Part shown: one piece after another, positions 7,995-21,668 of the stretch
Numbering within the stretch: position 1 is the stretch's first letter
How the letters are laid out: every line of letters starts with the position of its first letter
NCBI RefSeq assembly: GCF_001984055.1
Contig: NZ_LYVO01000050.1
Coordinates: 1-50,261 of the forward strand
Direction: 5' to 3'
Length of the DNA stretch: 50,261 nt
Source of the DNA: Variovorax sp. KK3
GTDB lineage: Bacteria > Pseudomonadota > Gammaproteobacteria > Burkholderiales > Burkholderiaceae_C
Translations under genes and position numbers: made by a program
The notes under the pieces: model-generated
What the model was told of the DNA's origin: nothing
Database searches by the model: none
What the model saw: the letters and a program-made list of their open reading frames with translations, nothing else

Positions 7995-8938
7995 CGTGCG
8001 ACCTCCAGGGGCGTCTGTTCGCCGGCCATCAGGTCGATGAACACATCTTCGAGATCGGCCTTGCGCATTTCCACGTCCTCGACGTCGAGCCCTGCTTCAC
8101 GGATCGCGGCCAGCAGTTGCTCGACCTCGTGCGCGTTCTGGGCCGGCAGCTGCACGATGCGGCCGGTGATGCGCGCATGCTGCGCCAGTTCCCAGGGCAG
8201 CATGCCGTCGGTCTTGAAGCGCAGCACGTTGCTCGCCGCCGAGCGCAGCAGCTCGCTGGTGCGGTCGAGCGCGATCACGCGTCCCTGCTTGAGCATCGCG
8301 ATGCGGTTGCACAACGCCTCTGCCTCTTCAAGGTAATGGGTGGTCAGCAGCACGGTGCTGCCCTGCTTGTTGAGCTTGGCGACGAACTGCCACAGAGTCT
8401 GCCGCAGCTCGACGTCGACGCCGGCGGTGGGCTCGTCGAGCACGATGACCGGTGGCTTGTGCACCAGCGCCTGCGCAACCAGCACACGGCGCTTCATGCC
8501 GCCCGAGAGCTGGCGCATGTTGGCGCTGGCCTTGTCGGCAAGGCCCAGGCTGCTCAACAGCTCGTCGATCCAGTCGTCGTTGTTCTTGATGCCGAAGTAG
8601 CCGGACTGGATTCGCAACGACTCGCGCACGTTGAAGAAGGGGTCGAACACCAGCTCCTGCGGCACCACGCCGAGCTGGCGCCGGGCCTGGCCGTAGTCGC
8701 GCTGCACGTCGAAACCATGCACGCTGATGGTGCCGGCACTGGGCCTGGAAAGGCCGGCCAGCATGCTGATCAGGGTGGTCTTGCCGGCGCCGTTGGGGCC
8801 CAGCAGGCCGAAGAACTCGCCTTCCTCGATCTGAAACGTGACCTGGTCGACGGCCTTGAGGCCGGGTTTTCCCTGGGCGCGCTGTTGGCGCGAGGCGGGG
8901 TAGGTCTTGGAGACCGATTGGAAGGAGATCGCGGGCAT
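7991..8938 (-). CDS. ABC exporter ATP-binding protein (YadG-like)
   Basis: Cytoplasmic nucleotide-binding subunit for the adjacent ABC-2 permease. It is 315 residues from ATG 8938 (MPAISFQSVSKTYPAS). Walker A is GPNGAGKT at 47-54, the signature is LSGGMKRR, and Walker B with the D-loop is VIVLDEPTAGVD. A C-terminal extension of about 80 residues follows the core, as in YadG/CcmA-type drug or polysaccharide exporter ATPases. It is separated from the mlaB stop by 64 bases that contain a GC-rich hairpin (8959-8983). The longer upstream frame overlaps mlaB and is not used. Confidence 0.92.
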   Translation of the reverse strand: MPAISFQSVSKTYPASRQQRAQGKPGLKAVDQVTFQIEEGEFFGLLGPNGAGKTTLISMLAGLSRPSAGTISVHGFDVQRDYGQARRQLGVVPQELVFDPFFNVRESLRIQSGYFGIKNNDDWIDELLSSLGLADKASANMRQLSGGMKRRVLVAQALVHKPPVIVLDEPTAGVDVELRQTLWQFVAKLNKQGSTVLLTTHYLEEAEALCNRIAMLKQGRVIALDRTSELLRSAASNVLRFKTDGMLPWELAQHARITGRIVQLPAQNAHEVEQLLAAIREAGLDVEDVEMRKADLEDVFIDLMAGEQTPLEVAR

Positions 8939-9002
8939 GAGAGCCCGGGATTTTAGGGCCCCGGCGTTTTCGCGCTGCCGGGGCGGCCAAAGGCCTCTCG
9001 GC

Positions 9003-9275
9003 TCAGGGTGCGGCAGGCAGCAGGCCCGCGACGCCGTAGAGCGACGCCAGCTCGCGCAAGCGCGGCGGCAGCCCCTTGACCGCGAAGCCGCGCCCCAACG
9101 CACTGGATTCACGCCGGCATTCGAGCAGCACCGCGAGTGCGGACGAGTCGAAATGCTCGAGGGCGGTCGCGTCCACCACCGTGGACGAGGCGCCCTGCCC
9201 CGCCAGGCCCTGGCGCAGCATCAGCACGCAGGCCGGCGCTTCGTCGTGCGTGAGCCTGGGCGGCAAAACGAGCAT
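9003..9275 (-). CDS. mlaB: MlaB, STAS-domain subunit of the Mla transporter
   Basis: A 90-residue single STAS domain. The segment DATALEHFDSSALAVLLECRR carries the conserved DSSALA turn where anti-sigma antagonists are phosphorylated. In the Mla system MlaB binds the ATPase MlaF and is needed for activity of the inner-membrane MlaFEDB complex. It lies 13 bases after the mlaC stop, at the end of the mla block. The protein is short and diverged, so the call leans partly on context. Confidence 0.85.
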   Translation of the reverse strand: MLVLPPRLTHDEAPACVLMLRQGLAGQGASSTVVDATALEHFDSSALAVLLECRRESSALGRGFAVKGLPPRLRELASLYGVAGLLPAAP

Positions 9276-9288
9276 CGCGCGAATGCCC

Positions 9289-9939
9289 TTACTTCTTGCC
9301 GTTGCGCGAGTTGCGCTCCGCCAGCGCGGCGATCAGGCCGTCGATGCCCTTCGAGCTGATCTCCTGCGAGAACTGGCTGCGATAGGTATCGACCAGCCAC
9401 ACGCCGAGCACATTGAGGTTGTAGACCTTCCAGCCGCCGCCTTGGCCCGGGGTCTTTTCGAGGCGGTAGTCGAGTTGCACCGGATCGCCGGTGCCGCGGA
9501 CCTCGGTGCGCACCAGCACTTCCTTGTCGTCGGGCGATCCGCGGAAGGGCCGCACGGTCACCGACTGGTCGCTCACCTGGTCGAGCGCGCCCGCATAGGT
9601 GCGCACCAGCAGCTTCTTGAATTCATCTTGCAGGCGCTGTTGCTGCTCGGGCGTGGCCTGGCGCCAGGCCGGGCCCACGGCGGAGGCCGTCATGCGCTGG
9701 AAGTTGACGTTGGGCATGATCTTGGCGTCGACCAGAGCCATGATCTTGGCCACGTCGCCGGCCTTGATGGACTTGTCGGCCTTGATGGTTTCGAGCACGT
9801 CGGTCGAGATGCGCTTGACCAGCTCGTCGGGCGTCTCGTCGGCAGCATGCACGGGGCGCACGAAGGCGGCGGCGCCCGCGAGCAGCAGCCCGGCCAGGGC
9901 CAGGCGTCCGAGGGAGCGTCGTTGCAGGGTCTGGATCAT
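9289..9939 (-). CDS. mlaC: MlaC, periplasmic phospholipid-binding protein
   Basis: Periplasmic shuttle that carries phospholipid between the MlaA outer-membrane complex and MlaFEDB. The 216-residue precursor has a clear signal peptide (RRSLGRLALAGLLLAGAAAFVRPVHA, cut near residue 32). The MlaC/Ttg2D domain then includes VDAKIMPNVNFQRMTASAVG, WRQATPEQQQRL, VRTYAGAL and the near-terminal WKVYNLNVLGVWLVDTYRSQF. The C-terminal NSRNGKK is basic. Length and order match the family. It is downstream of mlaA across a 128-base gap with no gene. Confidence 0.95.
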   Translation of the reverse strand: MIQTLQRRSLGRLALAGLLLAGAAAFVRPVHAADETPDELVKRISTDVLETIKADKSIKAGDVAKIMALVDAKIMPNVNFQRMTASAVGPAWRQATPEQQQRLQDEFKKLLVRTYAGALDQVSDQSVTVRPFRGSPDDKEVLVRTEVRGTGDPVQLDYRLEKTPGQGGGWKVYNLNVLGVWLVDTYRSQFSQEISSKGIDGLIAALAERNSRNGKK

Positions 9940-10067
9940 CGAAAAAAGTCCCTTTGTGAAGTTTCAGGTCCGGCGTCCGGTCTGGGATTGGAGGCAGCTC
10001 TGCAACGGCAGGTTCCCGCCGCAGGGCGGGCACCGGCAACGGGATGCAAACGCGCGCGTCTCCGACC

Positions 10068-10796
10068 TCAATCGGTGTCGTCGTCCGGCGTCTCGCCGTT
10101 GTGGATCTCGCTGCGCCGGCGCTGCAGATAGGCGTCGCGCGTGAACGAGTACTTGTCGAGGGCGGCTTCGCCCAGCAGTTCGCTGGCGCGCAGGAAGTTG
10201 GAGCGGGTGTCGACGACGCGCAACACGTACATCGAATTGCGCCACGGGATATCGTGGATCCGGTTGACCAGATCGCCCTGGCGATCGACCAGCAAAGCCG
10301 AGCCGTCGCGAACGGTGGACGGGCCGAGCAGCGGAAGCACCAGGTAGGGGCCGCTGGGCACGCCCCAACGCCCGAGGGTCTGGCCGAAGTCTTCGGAATG
10401 GCGATCGATGCCGGCTTCGGTGGCGATGTCGAGCAGCCCGCCCAGGCCGAAGATGGTGTTGACGTTCACCCGCATGAAGTTGTCGGCGCTGTAACGCAGG
10501 TTGAGCTGCAGCACGCTGTTGGCGAAGCTCCAGACGTCCGACAGGTTGCCGAAGAAGTTGTTCACGCCGGTGCGCACGAAGGACGGCAGCACGCGGCGGT
10601 AGGCGCTGGCCACCGGCTTGAGCACCGCGTCGTCGACGCTGTCGTTGAACCGCGAGACGCCGCGATTGAATGGCTCGAACGGATCGCGGGGGTTGGCGCC
10701 CGGGCCGGTCGCGCAACCGGCCAGCAGGGCCAGGGCGGCTGCCGCCACCAGGGTGCGGAGGCCCGGCGAGGTGGGTCGTGGGGTCGGAGTTTTCAT
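10068..10796 (-). CDS. mlaA: MlaA (VacJ), outer-membrane phospholipid-removal lipoprotein
   Basis: Outer-membrane lipoprotein that extracts mislocalised phospholipids from the outer leaflet and hands them to MlaC. The 242-residue precursor has a lipobox LLAGC with the lipidated Cys28. The mature protein starts ATGPGANPRDPFEPFNRGV, the conserved MlaA opening with DPFEPFNR. GRWGVPSGPYLVLPLLGPST is another family hallmark. In E. coli mlaA is unlinked to mlaFEDCB; here it sits inside the operon between mlaD and mlaC. Its ATG overlaps the mlaD stop (ATGA, 10793-10796). Confidence 0.97.
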   Translation of the reverse strand: MKTPTPRPTSPGLRTLVAAAALALLAGCATGPGANPRDPFEPFNRGVSRFNDSVDDAVLKPVASAYRRVLPSFVRTGVNNFFGNLSDVWSFANSVLQLNLRYSADNFMRVNVNTIFGLGGLLDIATEAGIDRHSEDFGQTLGRWGVPSGPYLVLPLLGPSTVRDGSALLVDRQGDLVNRIHDIPWRNSMYVLRVVDTRSNFLRASELLGEAALDKYSFTRDAYLQRRRSEIHNGETPDDDTD

Positions 10797-11296
10797 TTCT
10801 TGTTGCTGTTGGCCGGCGCGCTCGCGGCCGGTGGGGTGCTGCCGTCGGCGGCCCTGTTGTAGAGGAACTGGCCAATCAGGTTTTCGAGCACGACGGCGGA
10901 CTGCGTCGAGGTGATGACGTCACCGGCTTGCAGGTTCTTCTCCTCGGCGCCCGCTTCGATGCCGATGTACTGCTCGCCGAGCAGGCCGCTGGTCAGGATC
11001 TTGAGCGAGCTGTCTTTCGGGAAACTGTAGCGGCTTTGCAATGCGAGCGTGACGCTGGCCTGGAAGTTCTTGTCGTCGAACGTGATCGATTCGACGCGGC
11101 CGACCACCACGCCGGAACTCTTGATGGCGGTCTGTGGCTTCAATCCGCCGATGTTGTCGAAGCGCGCGGTGACCGCGTAGGTCTTCTGGAAGTTCAGGCT
11201 CAGCAGGTTCGCGGACTGGAGCGCGAGGAACAGCAGCGCGGCAGCGCCGATGAGCACGAACAGGCCGACCCAGACGTCGTTCTTGGAGCGTTGCAT
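10793..11296 (-). CDS. mlaD: MlaD, MCE-domain subunit of the Mla transporter
   Basis: Inner-membrane anchored periplasmic protein whose MCE domain forms a hexameric ring binding phospholipid over MlaE. The 167 residues comprise a short cytoplasmic start, one membrane helix at about 9-29, and an MCE domain at about 38-117 (YAVTARFDNIGGLKPQTAIK, GVVVGRVESI, LTSGLLGEQYIGIEAG). A low-complexity Ala/Pro/Ser tail ends in NSNKK. It is 12 bases after mlaE and overlaps mlaA. Confidence 0.96.
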   Translation of the reverse strand: MQRSKNDVWVGLFVLIGAAALLFLALQSANLLSLNFQKTYAVTARFDNIGGLKPQTAIKSSGVVVGRVESITFDDKNFQASVTLALQSRYSFPKDSSLKILTSGLLGEQYIGIEAGAEEKNLQAGDVITSTQSAVVLENLIGQFLYNRAADGSTPPAASAPANSNKK

Positions 11297-11308
11297 GGTT
11301 GGTTTCTA

Positions 11309-12091
11309 CTAGATGCTGAACATCATGGCAGTGAGAAGGAAGTCGAGGCCGAGGACGGCCAAGGATGCAGCGACCACCGTGCGCGTGGTCGCACGCGACA
11401 CGCCCTCGGGCGTCGGCTGCGCCTCGAAGCCCTGCAGCAGCGCGATGAAGGTCACGGTGAATCCGAACACGATGCTCTTGACCACGCCGTTGCCCACGTC
11501 GCGCCAGACGTCGACGCCGCCCTGCATCTGGCCCCAGAAGGCACCGGGGTCGACGCCGAGCATCAGCACGCCCACGACGTAGCCGCCGATCACGCCGACC
11601 GCGCTGAACACCGCGGCCAGCAGCGGCATGGTGATCACGCCGGCCCAGAAGCGCGGCGCCAGGATGCGCTGCACCGGGTCGACCGCCATCATTTCCATGG
11701 CGCTGAGCTGCTCGCCGGCTTTCATCAGGCCGATCTCGGCCGTCAGCGACGTGCCGGCGCGGCCCGCGAAGAGCAGAGCGGCCACCACCGGGCCGAGTTC
11801 GCGCACCAGGCTGAGCGCCACCAGCAGTCCCAGCGCCTCGGACGAGCCGTATCGCTGCAGCGTGTAGTAGCCCTGCAGCCCGAGCACGAAGCCGACGAAC
11901 AGGCCCGACACCGCGATGATCGCCAGTGAATAGTTGCCGAGAAAATGGATCTGGTCGCGCACCAGGCCGAAGCGGCGCAGGCTGCGCGCGCCGCGGAAGC
12001 TGAGGCTCAGGAACAGGCGCAAGGCCGCGCCCAGGTCGACCAGCTTGGAGCGGACCGCGAATCCGACGTCGGCGGGCTTGTACCAGCTCAC
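11309..12091 (-). CDS. mlaE: MlaE, permease of the Mla phospholipid transporter
   Basis: Inner-membrane permease of MlaFEDB, 260 residues. Landmarks of the MlaE/YrbE family are GLFVGFVLGLQGYYTL, LVRELGPVVAALLFAGRAGT, and EIGLMKAGEQLSAMEMMAVDP, the coupling helix contacting MlaF. About five membrane helices follow, ending LGLDFLLTAMMFSI. Its ATG overlaps the mlaF stop by four bases. All genes of the transporter are present and intact. Confidence 0.96.
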   Translation of the reverse strand: MSWYKPADVGFAVRSKLVDLGAALRLFLSLSFRGARSLRRFGLVRDQIHFLGNYSLAIIAVSGLFVGFVLGLQGYYTLQRYGSSEALGLLVALSLVRELGPVVAALLFAGRAGTSLTAEIGLMKAGEQLSAMEMMAVDPVQRILAPRFWAGVITMPLLAAVFSAVGVIGGYVVGVLMLGVDPGAFWGQMQGGVDVWRDVGNGVVKSIVFGFTVTFIALLQGFEAQPTPEGVSRATTRTVVAASLAVLGLDFLLTAMMFSI

Positions 12092-12912
12092 GCGCGTTCC
12101 CCGTGACTGTTGTTGCCGAAGTCATCCTCCACGGTGACCCCGGGATAGTGGAAATGAACCGGCCCGTCGGGCAGCGCGTTGACGAACTGATGCACCAGCG
12201 GCTCGGTGCTTTCGCGCACCTCTTCGGGCCGGCCCTGCGCGGCGATGCCGCCGTTGGCCAGGATGATCACGTGGTCGGCGATGCGGAAGGTCTCTTCCAG
12301 GTCGTGCGACACGACCACGCTGGTGAGGCCCAGCGTGTCGTTGAGCTGGCGGATCAGCCGCGCCGCCGTGCCCAGCGAGATCGGATCGAGGCCGGCGAAG
12401 GGCTCGTCGTACATCACCAGGTCAGGGTCGAGCGCGATCGCCCGGGCCAGTGCCACACGGCGGGCCATGCCACCCGACACTTCGCTGGGCATCAACTGGC
12501 GCGCCCCACGCAGGCCCACGGCATCGAGCTTCATGAGCACGATGTCGCGCACCAGCGCCTCGGGCAGCCGCGTGTGTTCGCGCAGCGGGAAGGCGACGTT
12601 CTCGAACACGCTCATGTCGGTGAAGAGCGCACCGAACTGGAACAGCATGCCCATTCGGCGACGCGCGGCATAGAGCGCGTCGCTGCCCATGCGGCCGATG
12701 TCCTGCCCATCGAGCAGCACTTCGCCGCGCTGGGCGCGCACCTGCCCGCCGATCAGCCGCAGCACGGTGGTCTTGCCGCCGCCGGACGCACCCATGAGCG
12801 CCGTCACCTTGCCGCGAGGCACGGTGAAGGACACGCCGTCGAGGATCGCGCGATCGCCATAGCCGAAGCGGACGTCGCGAAACTCGACCAAAGAGGGATC
12901 TGATTGATTCAT
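12088..12912 (-). CDS. mlaF: MlaF, ATPase of the Mla phospholipid transporter
   Basis: Cytoplasmic ABC ATPase that powers MlaFEDB. It is 274 residues from the ATG at 12912 (MNQSDPSLVEFRDV). Walker A is GASGGGKTT at 41-49, the signature is SGGMARR at 146-152, and Walker B is LVMYDE ending at Asp169/Glu170. A C-terminal tail of about 35 residues with HFHYPG is typical of MlaF. First gene of the mla operon. The start has no Shine-Dalgarno: a terminator-like hairpin with a U-run ends only a few bases before the ATG. A TTG at 12921 adds three residues and would fall in the U-run. Confidence 0.95.
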   Translation of the reverse strand: MNQSDPSLVEFRDVRFGYGDRAILDGVSFTVPRGKVTALMGASGGGKTTVLRLIGGQVRAQRGEVLLDGQDIGRMGSDALYAARRRMGMLFQFGALFTDMSVFENVAFPLREHTRLPEALVRDIVLMKLDAVGLRGARQLMPSEVSGGMARRVALARAIALDPDLVMYDEPFAGLDPISLGTAARLIRQLNDTLGLTSVVVSHDLEETFRIADHVIILANGGIAAQGRPEEVRESTEPLVHQFVNALPDGPVHFHYPGVTVEDDFGNNSHGERA

Positions 12913-12916
12913 GGGC

Positions 12917-12952
12917 AACAAAAAAGCCGGGGCGCCTGAGGCATCCCCGGCT
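12917..12952 (-). terminator. Rho-independent terminator of gltBD, abutting mlaF
   Basis: Read on the minus strand: AGCCGGGG (12952-12945), a 12-base loop that itself can pair GCC/GGC, CCCCGGCT (12932-12925), then six U. The eight-base perfect stem plus U-run fits an intrinsic terminator for transcripts arriving from gltD, whose stop is 125 bases upstream. Its U-run ends 7 bases before the mlaF ATG, so any mlaF transcript from a promoter upstream of it must pass through it. See the related finding. Confidence 0.85.
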
Positions 12953-13076
12953 CACGGAGGCCGACCATGATAAATGAAGCATGGGGCGTGCCCATCCGAC
13001 GAACGGAGGGGCTAATCGCCCGCTAATTCCCCACGATAACCTGGGATTTCCTGCGATTCCTTGCTGACTGGCCTCG

Positions 13077-14555
<1,479 letters not shown>

Positions 14556-14594
14556 CGTGGTTCCTTCTGTTCCTTGTCGTTCGCGAAGCCGGCG

Positions 14595-19340
<4,746 letters not shown>

Positions 19341-19374
19341 GGCGCACTCCTTCAGTTTTTTCGCAGGGAGGGGA

Positions 19375-19403
19375 AGGATATTGCGTTGCACAAACAATGC
19401 CAA
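19375..19403 (-). promoter_or_regulatory. Putative gltBD promoter, sigma70-like with overlapping sigma54-like site
   Basis: On the minus strand, TTGGCA (19403-19398) is followed by 17 bases and TATCCT (19380-19375), a plausible sigma70 promoter starting near 19368. The 17-mer TTGGCATTGTTTGTGCA (19403-19387) also has GG-N10-GC spacing and matches most positions of the sigma54 consensus (YTGGCACGrNNNTTGCW). The positions that fail are the C and G after TGGCA and the first T of TTGC. Either would give a leader of about 28-36 bases before gltB. The sigma54 reading is tentative. Confidence 0.5.
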
Positions 19404-19414
19404 GCACTTAATTC

Positions 19415-19478
19415 GGGGTCAGATTCCAATTAAATGTTGACTTTTTGCGTCGGATTAGAAAAGGGGACAGATTGAATT
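19415..19478. repeat. Direct repeat pair GGGGNCAGATT upstream of gltB
   Basis: GGGGTCAGATTCCAATT at 19415-19431 and GGGGACAGATTGAATT at 19463-19478, both on the plus strand, with an AT-rich spacer unlike the surrounding GC-rich DNA. Such GGGGTCAGATT / GGGGACAGAT motifs are, to my knowledge, commonly seen beside REP-associated transposases in proteobacteria. They lie between the gltB promoter and the RAYT gene. A small hairpin CGCTC-cgc-GAGCG (19489-19501) follows. The 192 bases between gltB and the RAYT stop hold no other gene. Confidence 0.65.
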
Positions 19479-19532
19479 GAGCGACTGCCGCTCCGCGAGC
19501 GACAAGCCGGCAAAGGCAAAAATGCTGTCGGC

Positions 19533-20225
19533 TCAGCCGCGCGAAAGAGGCGGTCGTCCCGGCCGAGCCTTGAGCACACGACGCACTGTGTTCTTCTGAA
19601 GCTTCTCGATGAATTCAGGACTGCCGACCGCCCAGCCGTGCAAGGTGGCGTCCGTCAAAGCGAGCTGGTCGGCCGCTGCGACGCCCCCGCGCACCAATTC
19701 GGCGTAGGCCGCCTCGCGCGCGAAGGGCGTGTTGCCGAGCGTCCAGTACAGCGAATGGGGCGTCAGCAGCTTGTCGTGGCGCAGGCCTGCGTAGTGCGCA
19801 TGGCTCGACCACGGATAGTCGCGCGCGTCGTTCACGAGCCCGGCCCGCACCGGGTTCAGGTCGATGTACGCCATGCAGGTCAGCAGGTAGCGATCCGTCT
19901 GGATCAGCGTGGACTTGTACCTGCCCTCCCACAAGGTGCCGGTGCGGCCGTGGCGATCGTTGAAGTAGCGCACATAGCGGCGCCCCACCGACTGCATCCA
20001 CAAGGGCAGTCCATCGTCGCTGGCCGGGGTGGCGAGCAGGTGGTAATGGTTGTCCATGAGCACATAGGCATGGAGCGCGATGCCGAAGCGCTGGGCGTTC
20101 TCGCCGAGCAGGCCCAGCAGCATCTCGCGGTCGGCATGGTCGACGAAGATGGGCTGGCCGTTGTTGCCGCGCTGGATCACGTGGTGCGGCTGATCGGCCA
20201 GCGTCAGGCGAGGCAGGCGTGCCAT
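19533..20225 (-). CDS. REP-associated tyrosine transposase (RAYT, Y1 transposase family)
   Basis: A 230-residue single-domain Y1/HUH transposase from ATG 20225 (MARLPRLTLADQPHHVIQRG). The HUH metal motif is His60-Tyr-His62 in LMDNHYHLLATP. The probable nucleophile Tyr is in RRYVRYFNDRHGRTGTLWEGRYKS (residues 83-104). CMAYIDLNPVRAGLV is a RAYT family hallmark. Such proteins are thought to move REP sequences and are usually single-copy and non-selfish. It is intact. It starts 4 bases after the methyltransferase stop, so it may be read from the same transcript. Confidence 0.93.
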   Translation of the reverse strand: MARLPRLTLADQPHHVIQRGNNGQPIFVDHADREMLLGLLGENAQRFGIALHAYVLMDNHYHLLATPASDDGLPLWMQSVGRRYVRYFNDRHGRTGTLWEGRYKSTLIQTDRYLLTCMAYIDLNPVRAGLVNDARDYPWSSHAHYAGLRHDKLLTPHSLYWTLGNTPFAREAAYAELVRGGVAAADQLALTDATLHGWAVGSPEFIEKLQKNTVRRVLKARPGRPPLSRG

Positions 20226-20229
20226 CTTT

Positions 20230-21096
20230 TCAGCGCAGGCTGAAGCGCGTTTCCAGCAGTGCCTCAAGGCCGAACTGGGCCAGCAGTTCCTGCAGCCGGG
20301 CCGCGGCGCTGGCTTTGCGGTGACCGGTGCGGCGGGCGATGATGAGCTCGTTCTTCAGGCTGTGCTCCCAGCCGACCAGCTCGGTCACCGTCACCTGGTA
20401 TCCGTGCGCCTCGAGATAGAGGCAGCGCAGCACGTTGGTGAGCTGGCTGCCGATCTCCCGCGTGTGCAGCGGGTGCCGCCACAGCTCGGCCAGGGGCGTG
20501 CGCGACAGCGAAAGCGCCTTGCCCTGGCGCAGGCAGGCCGCCACCTCGGCCTGGCAGCACGGCACCAGCGCCATGAAGCGCGCCTGTTTCGCCAGCCCGA
20601 AGGCGATGGCGTCGTCGGTGGCGGTGTCGCAGGCATGCAGCGCCGTCACGACGTCGATTCGCTCGGGAAGCTCGGCAGCGTCGGCAGATTCGGCTGCGCT
20701 GATGTTGAGGAACGACATGCGGTCGAACCCCAGTCGGGCAGCCAGCGCGCGCGACCTGTCGACCAGGTCGGCCCGCGTCTCGATTCCGTACACGTGCCCG
20801 CCGGCGCGTGCCCGGAAGAACAGGTCGTAGATGATGAAGCCGAGGTACGACTTGCCGGCCCCGTGGTCGGCCAGAGTAGCTTCGCCGCCCTCTTCCGGCA
20901 GCTCGGCCAGCAGCTTCTCGATGAACTGGAACAGGTGGTAGACCTGCTTGAGCTTGCGCCGCGAATCCTGGTTGAGCCGCCCCTCGCGGGTGAGGATGTG
21001 CAATTCCTTGAGCAATTCGACCGACTGCCCCGGACGCAGAACCTGCTGGAGTTCCGCCTCCGCCTTCGTCGGCGCTGCCGTGACTGCTTTGCTCAT
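20230..21096 (-). CDS. SAM-dependent methyltransferase (Methyltransf_32-like)
   Basis: A 288-residue class I methyltransferase from ATG 21096 (MSKAVTAAPTKAEAELQQVL), with GGAGGAG about seven bases upstream. The SAM-binding glycine loop is LADHGAGKSYLGFIIYDLF, followed by the acidic VYGIETR strand end. VVTALHACDTATDDAI resembles the HACD/G motif of the METTL25/GSTCD-like group (PF13679). VPCCQAEV is a paired Cys motif of the same group. The substrate is unknown. Its start overlaps the DUF1415 stop by ATGA, so the two are probably co-translated. Confidence 0.82.
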   Translation of the reverse strand: MSKAVTAAPTKAEAELQQVLRPGQSVELLKELHILTREGRLNQDSRRKLKQVYHLFQFIEKLLAELPEEGGEATLADHGAGKSYLGFIIYDLFFRARAGGHVYGIETRADLVDRSRALAARLGFDRMSFLNISAAESADAAELPERIDVVTALHACDTATDDAIAFGLAKQARFMALVPCCQAEVAACLRQGKALSLSRTPLAELWRHPLHTREIGSQLTNVLRCLYLEAHGYQVTVTELVGWEHSLKNELIIARRTGHRKASAAARLQELLAQFGLEALLETRFSLR

Positions 21097-21668
21097 CGTG
21101 TTGCTCCTCCCGGCCCGACATCGAGCGCCGCCCAGCCGTCGGCGCCCAATTGCTCCAGGGTCTGCATGTTGCGCTCGAAGATGGCCTCGGCGTCCGGAAA
21201 CGCATCGACGGCACGGCTCACGCTGTCTTCGCGCAGCAGGTGCAGCATGGGATAAGGCGCGCGGTTGGTCGCGTTCGTGATGTCGTCGGAATCGGTGCCC
21301 GCGAACTGGAAGCGCGGGTGAAAGCTGGCGAGTTGCAAGTCGCCCTCGAATCCCGCGCGTTCGAGCCGGCGCTCGGCACGGCCGGTGAACGCGTTGAAGT
21401 CCAGAAAATCGGCCAGGCTGTTCGGCACAATCAACAGCGTGGTGTCGCGCTCGGCGGCACTGCAGGCGGCCAGCGCATGGGCCTCGTCGAGCAGTGCGTC
21501 CAGCAAGCCACCCTCGTCCGCCGGCAGGTAGACGGCGTGATGAATCTGGCCTCGCACGTGCACGGCCTTCGCGAACGGGCACAGGTTGAGCCCGATCACC
21601 GCGCGCTCGAGCCAACGCCGGGTGTCGGCCAGCGCCTGTTCGGCGGACACAGGGGCAGCGCGGTTCAT
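21093..21668 (-). CDS. DUF1415 family protein
   Basis: A 191-residue soluble protein with the DUF1415 (PF07209) pattern: WLERAVIGLNLCPFAKAVH near the N terminus, LLIVPNSLADFLDFNAF in the middle, then LASFHPRFQFAG, and NATNRAPYPMLHLLRE. The invariant CPFAK, HPRFQFAG and NRAPYP motifs are clear. Function is unknown in all members I know of. The ATG overlaps the MFS stop and its stop overlaps the methyltransferase start, both as ATGA, so it is the middle of a coupled chain. Confidence 0.9.
   Translation of the reverse strand: MNRAAPVSAEQALADTRRWLERAVIGLNLCPFAKAVHVRGQIHHAVYLPADEGGLLDALLDEAHALAACSAAERDTTLLIVPNSLADFLDFNAFTGRAERRLERAGFEGDLQLASFHPRFQFAGTDSDDITNATNRAPYPMLHLLREDSVSRAVDAFPDAEAIFERNMQTLEQLGADGWAALDVGPGGATR

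Noticed and set aside
8959..8983. Hairpin CCCCGGC/GCCGGGG between mlaB and the ABC ATPase as an intrinsic terminator
   Set aside because: No U-run follows on the minus strand (CTAAAATCC), so it may be a stabilising hairpin only.
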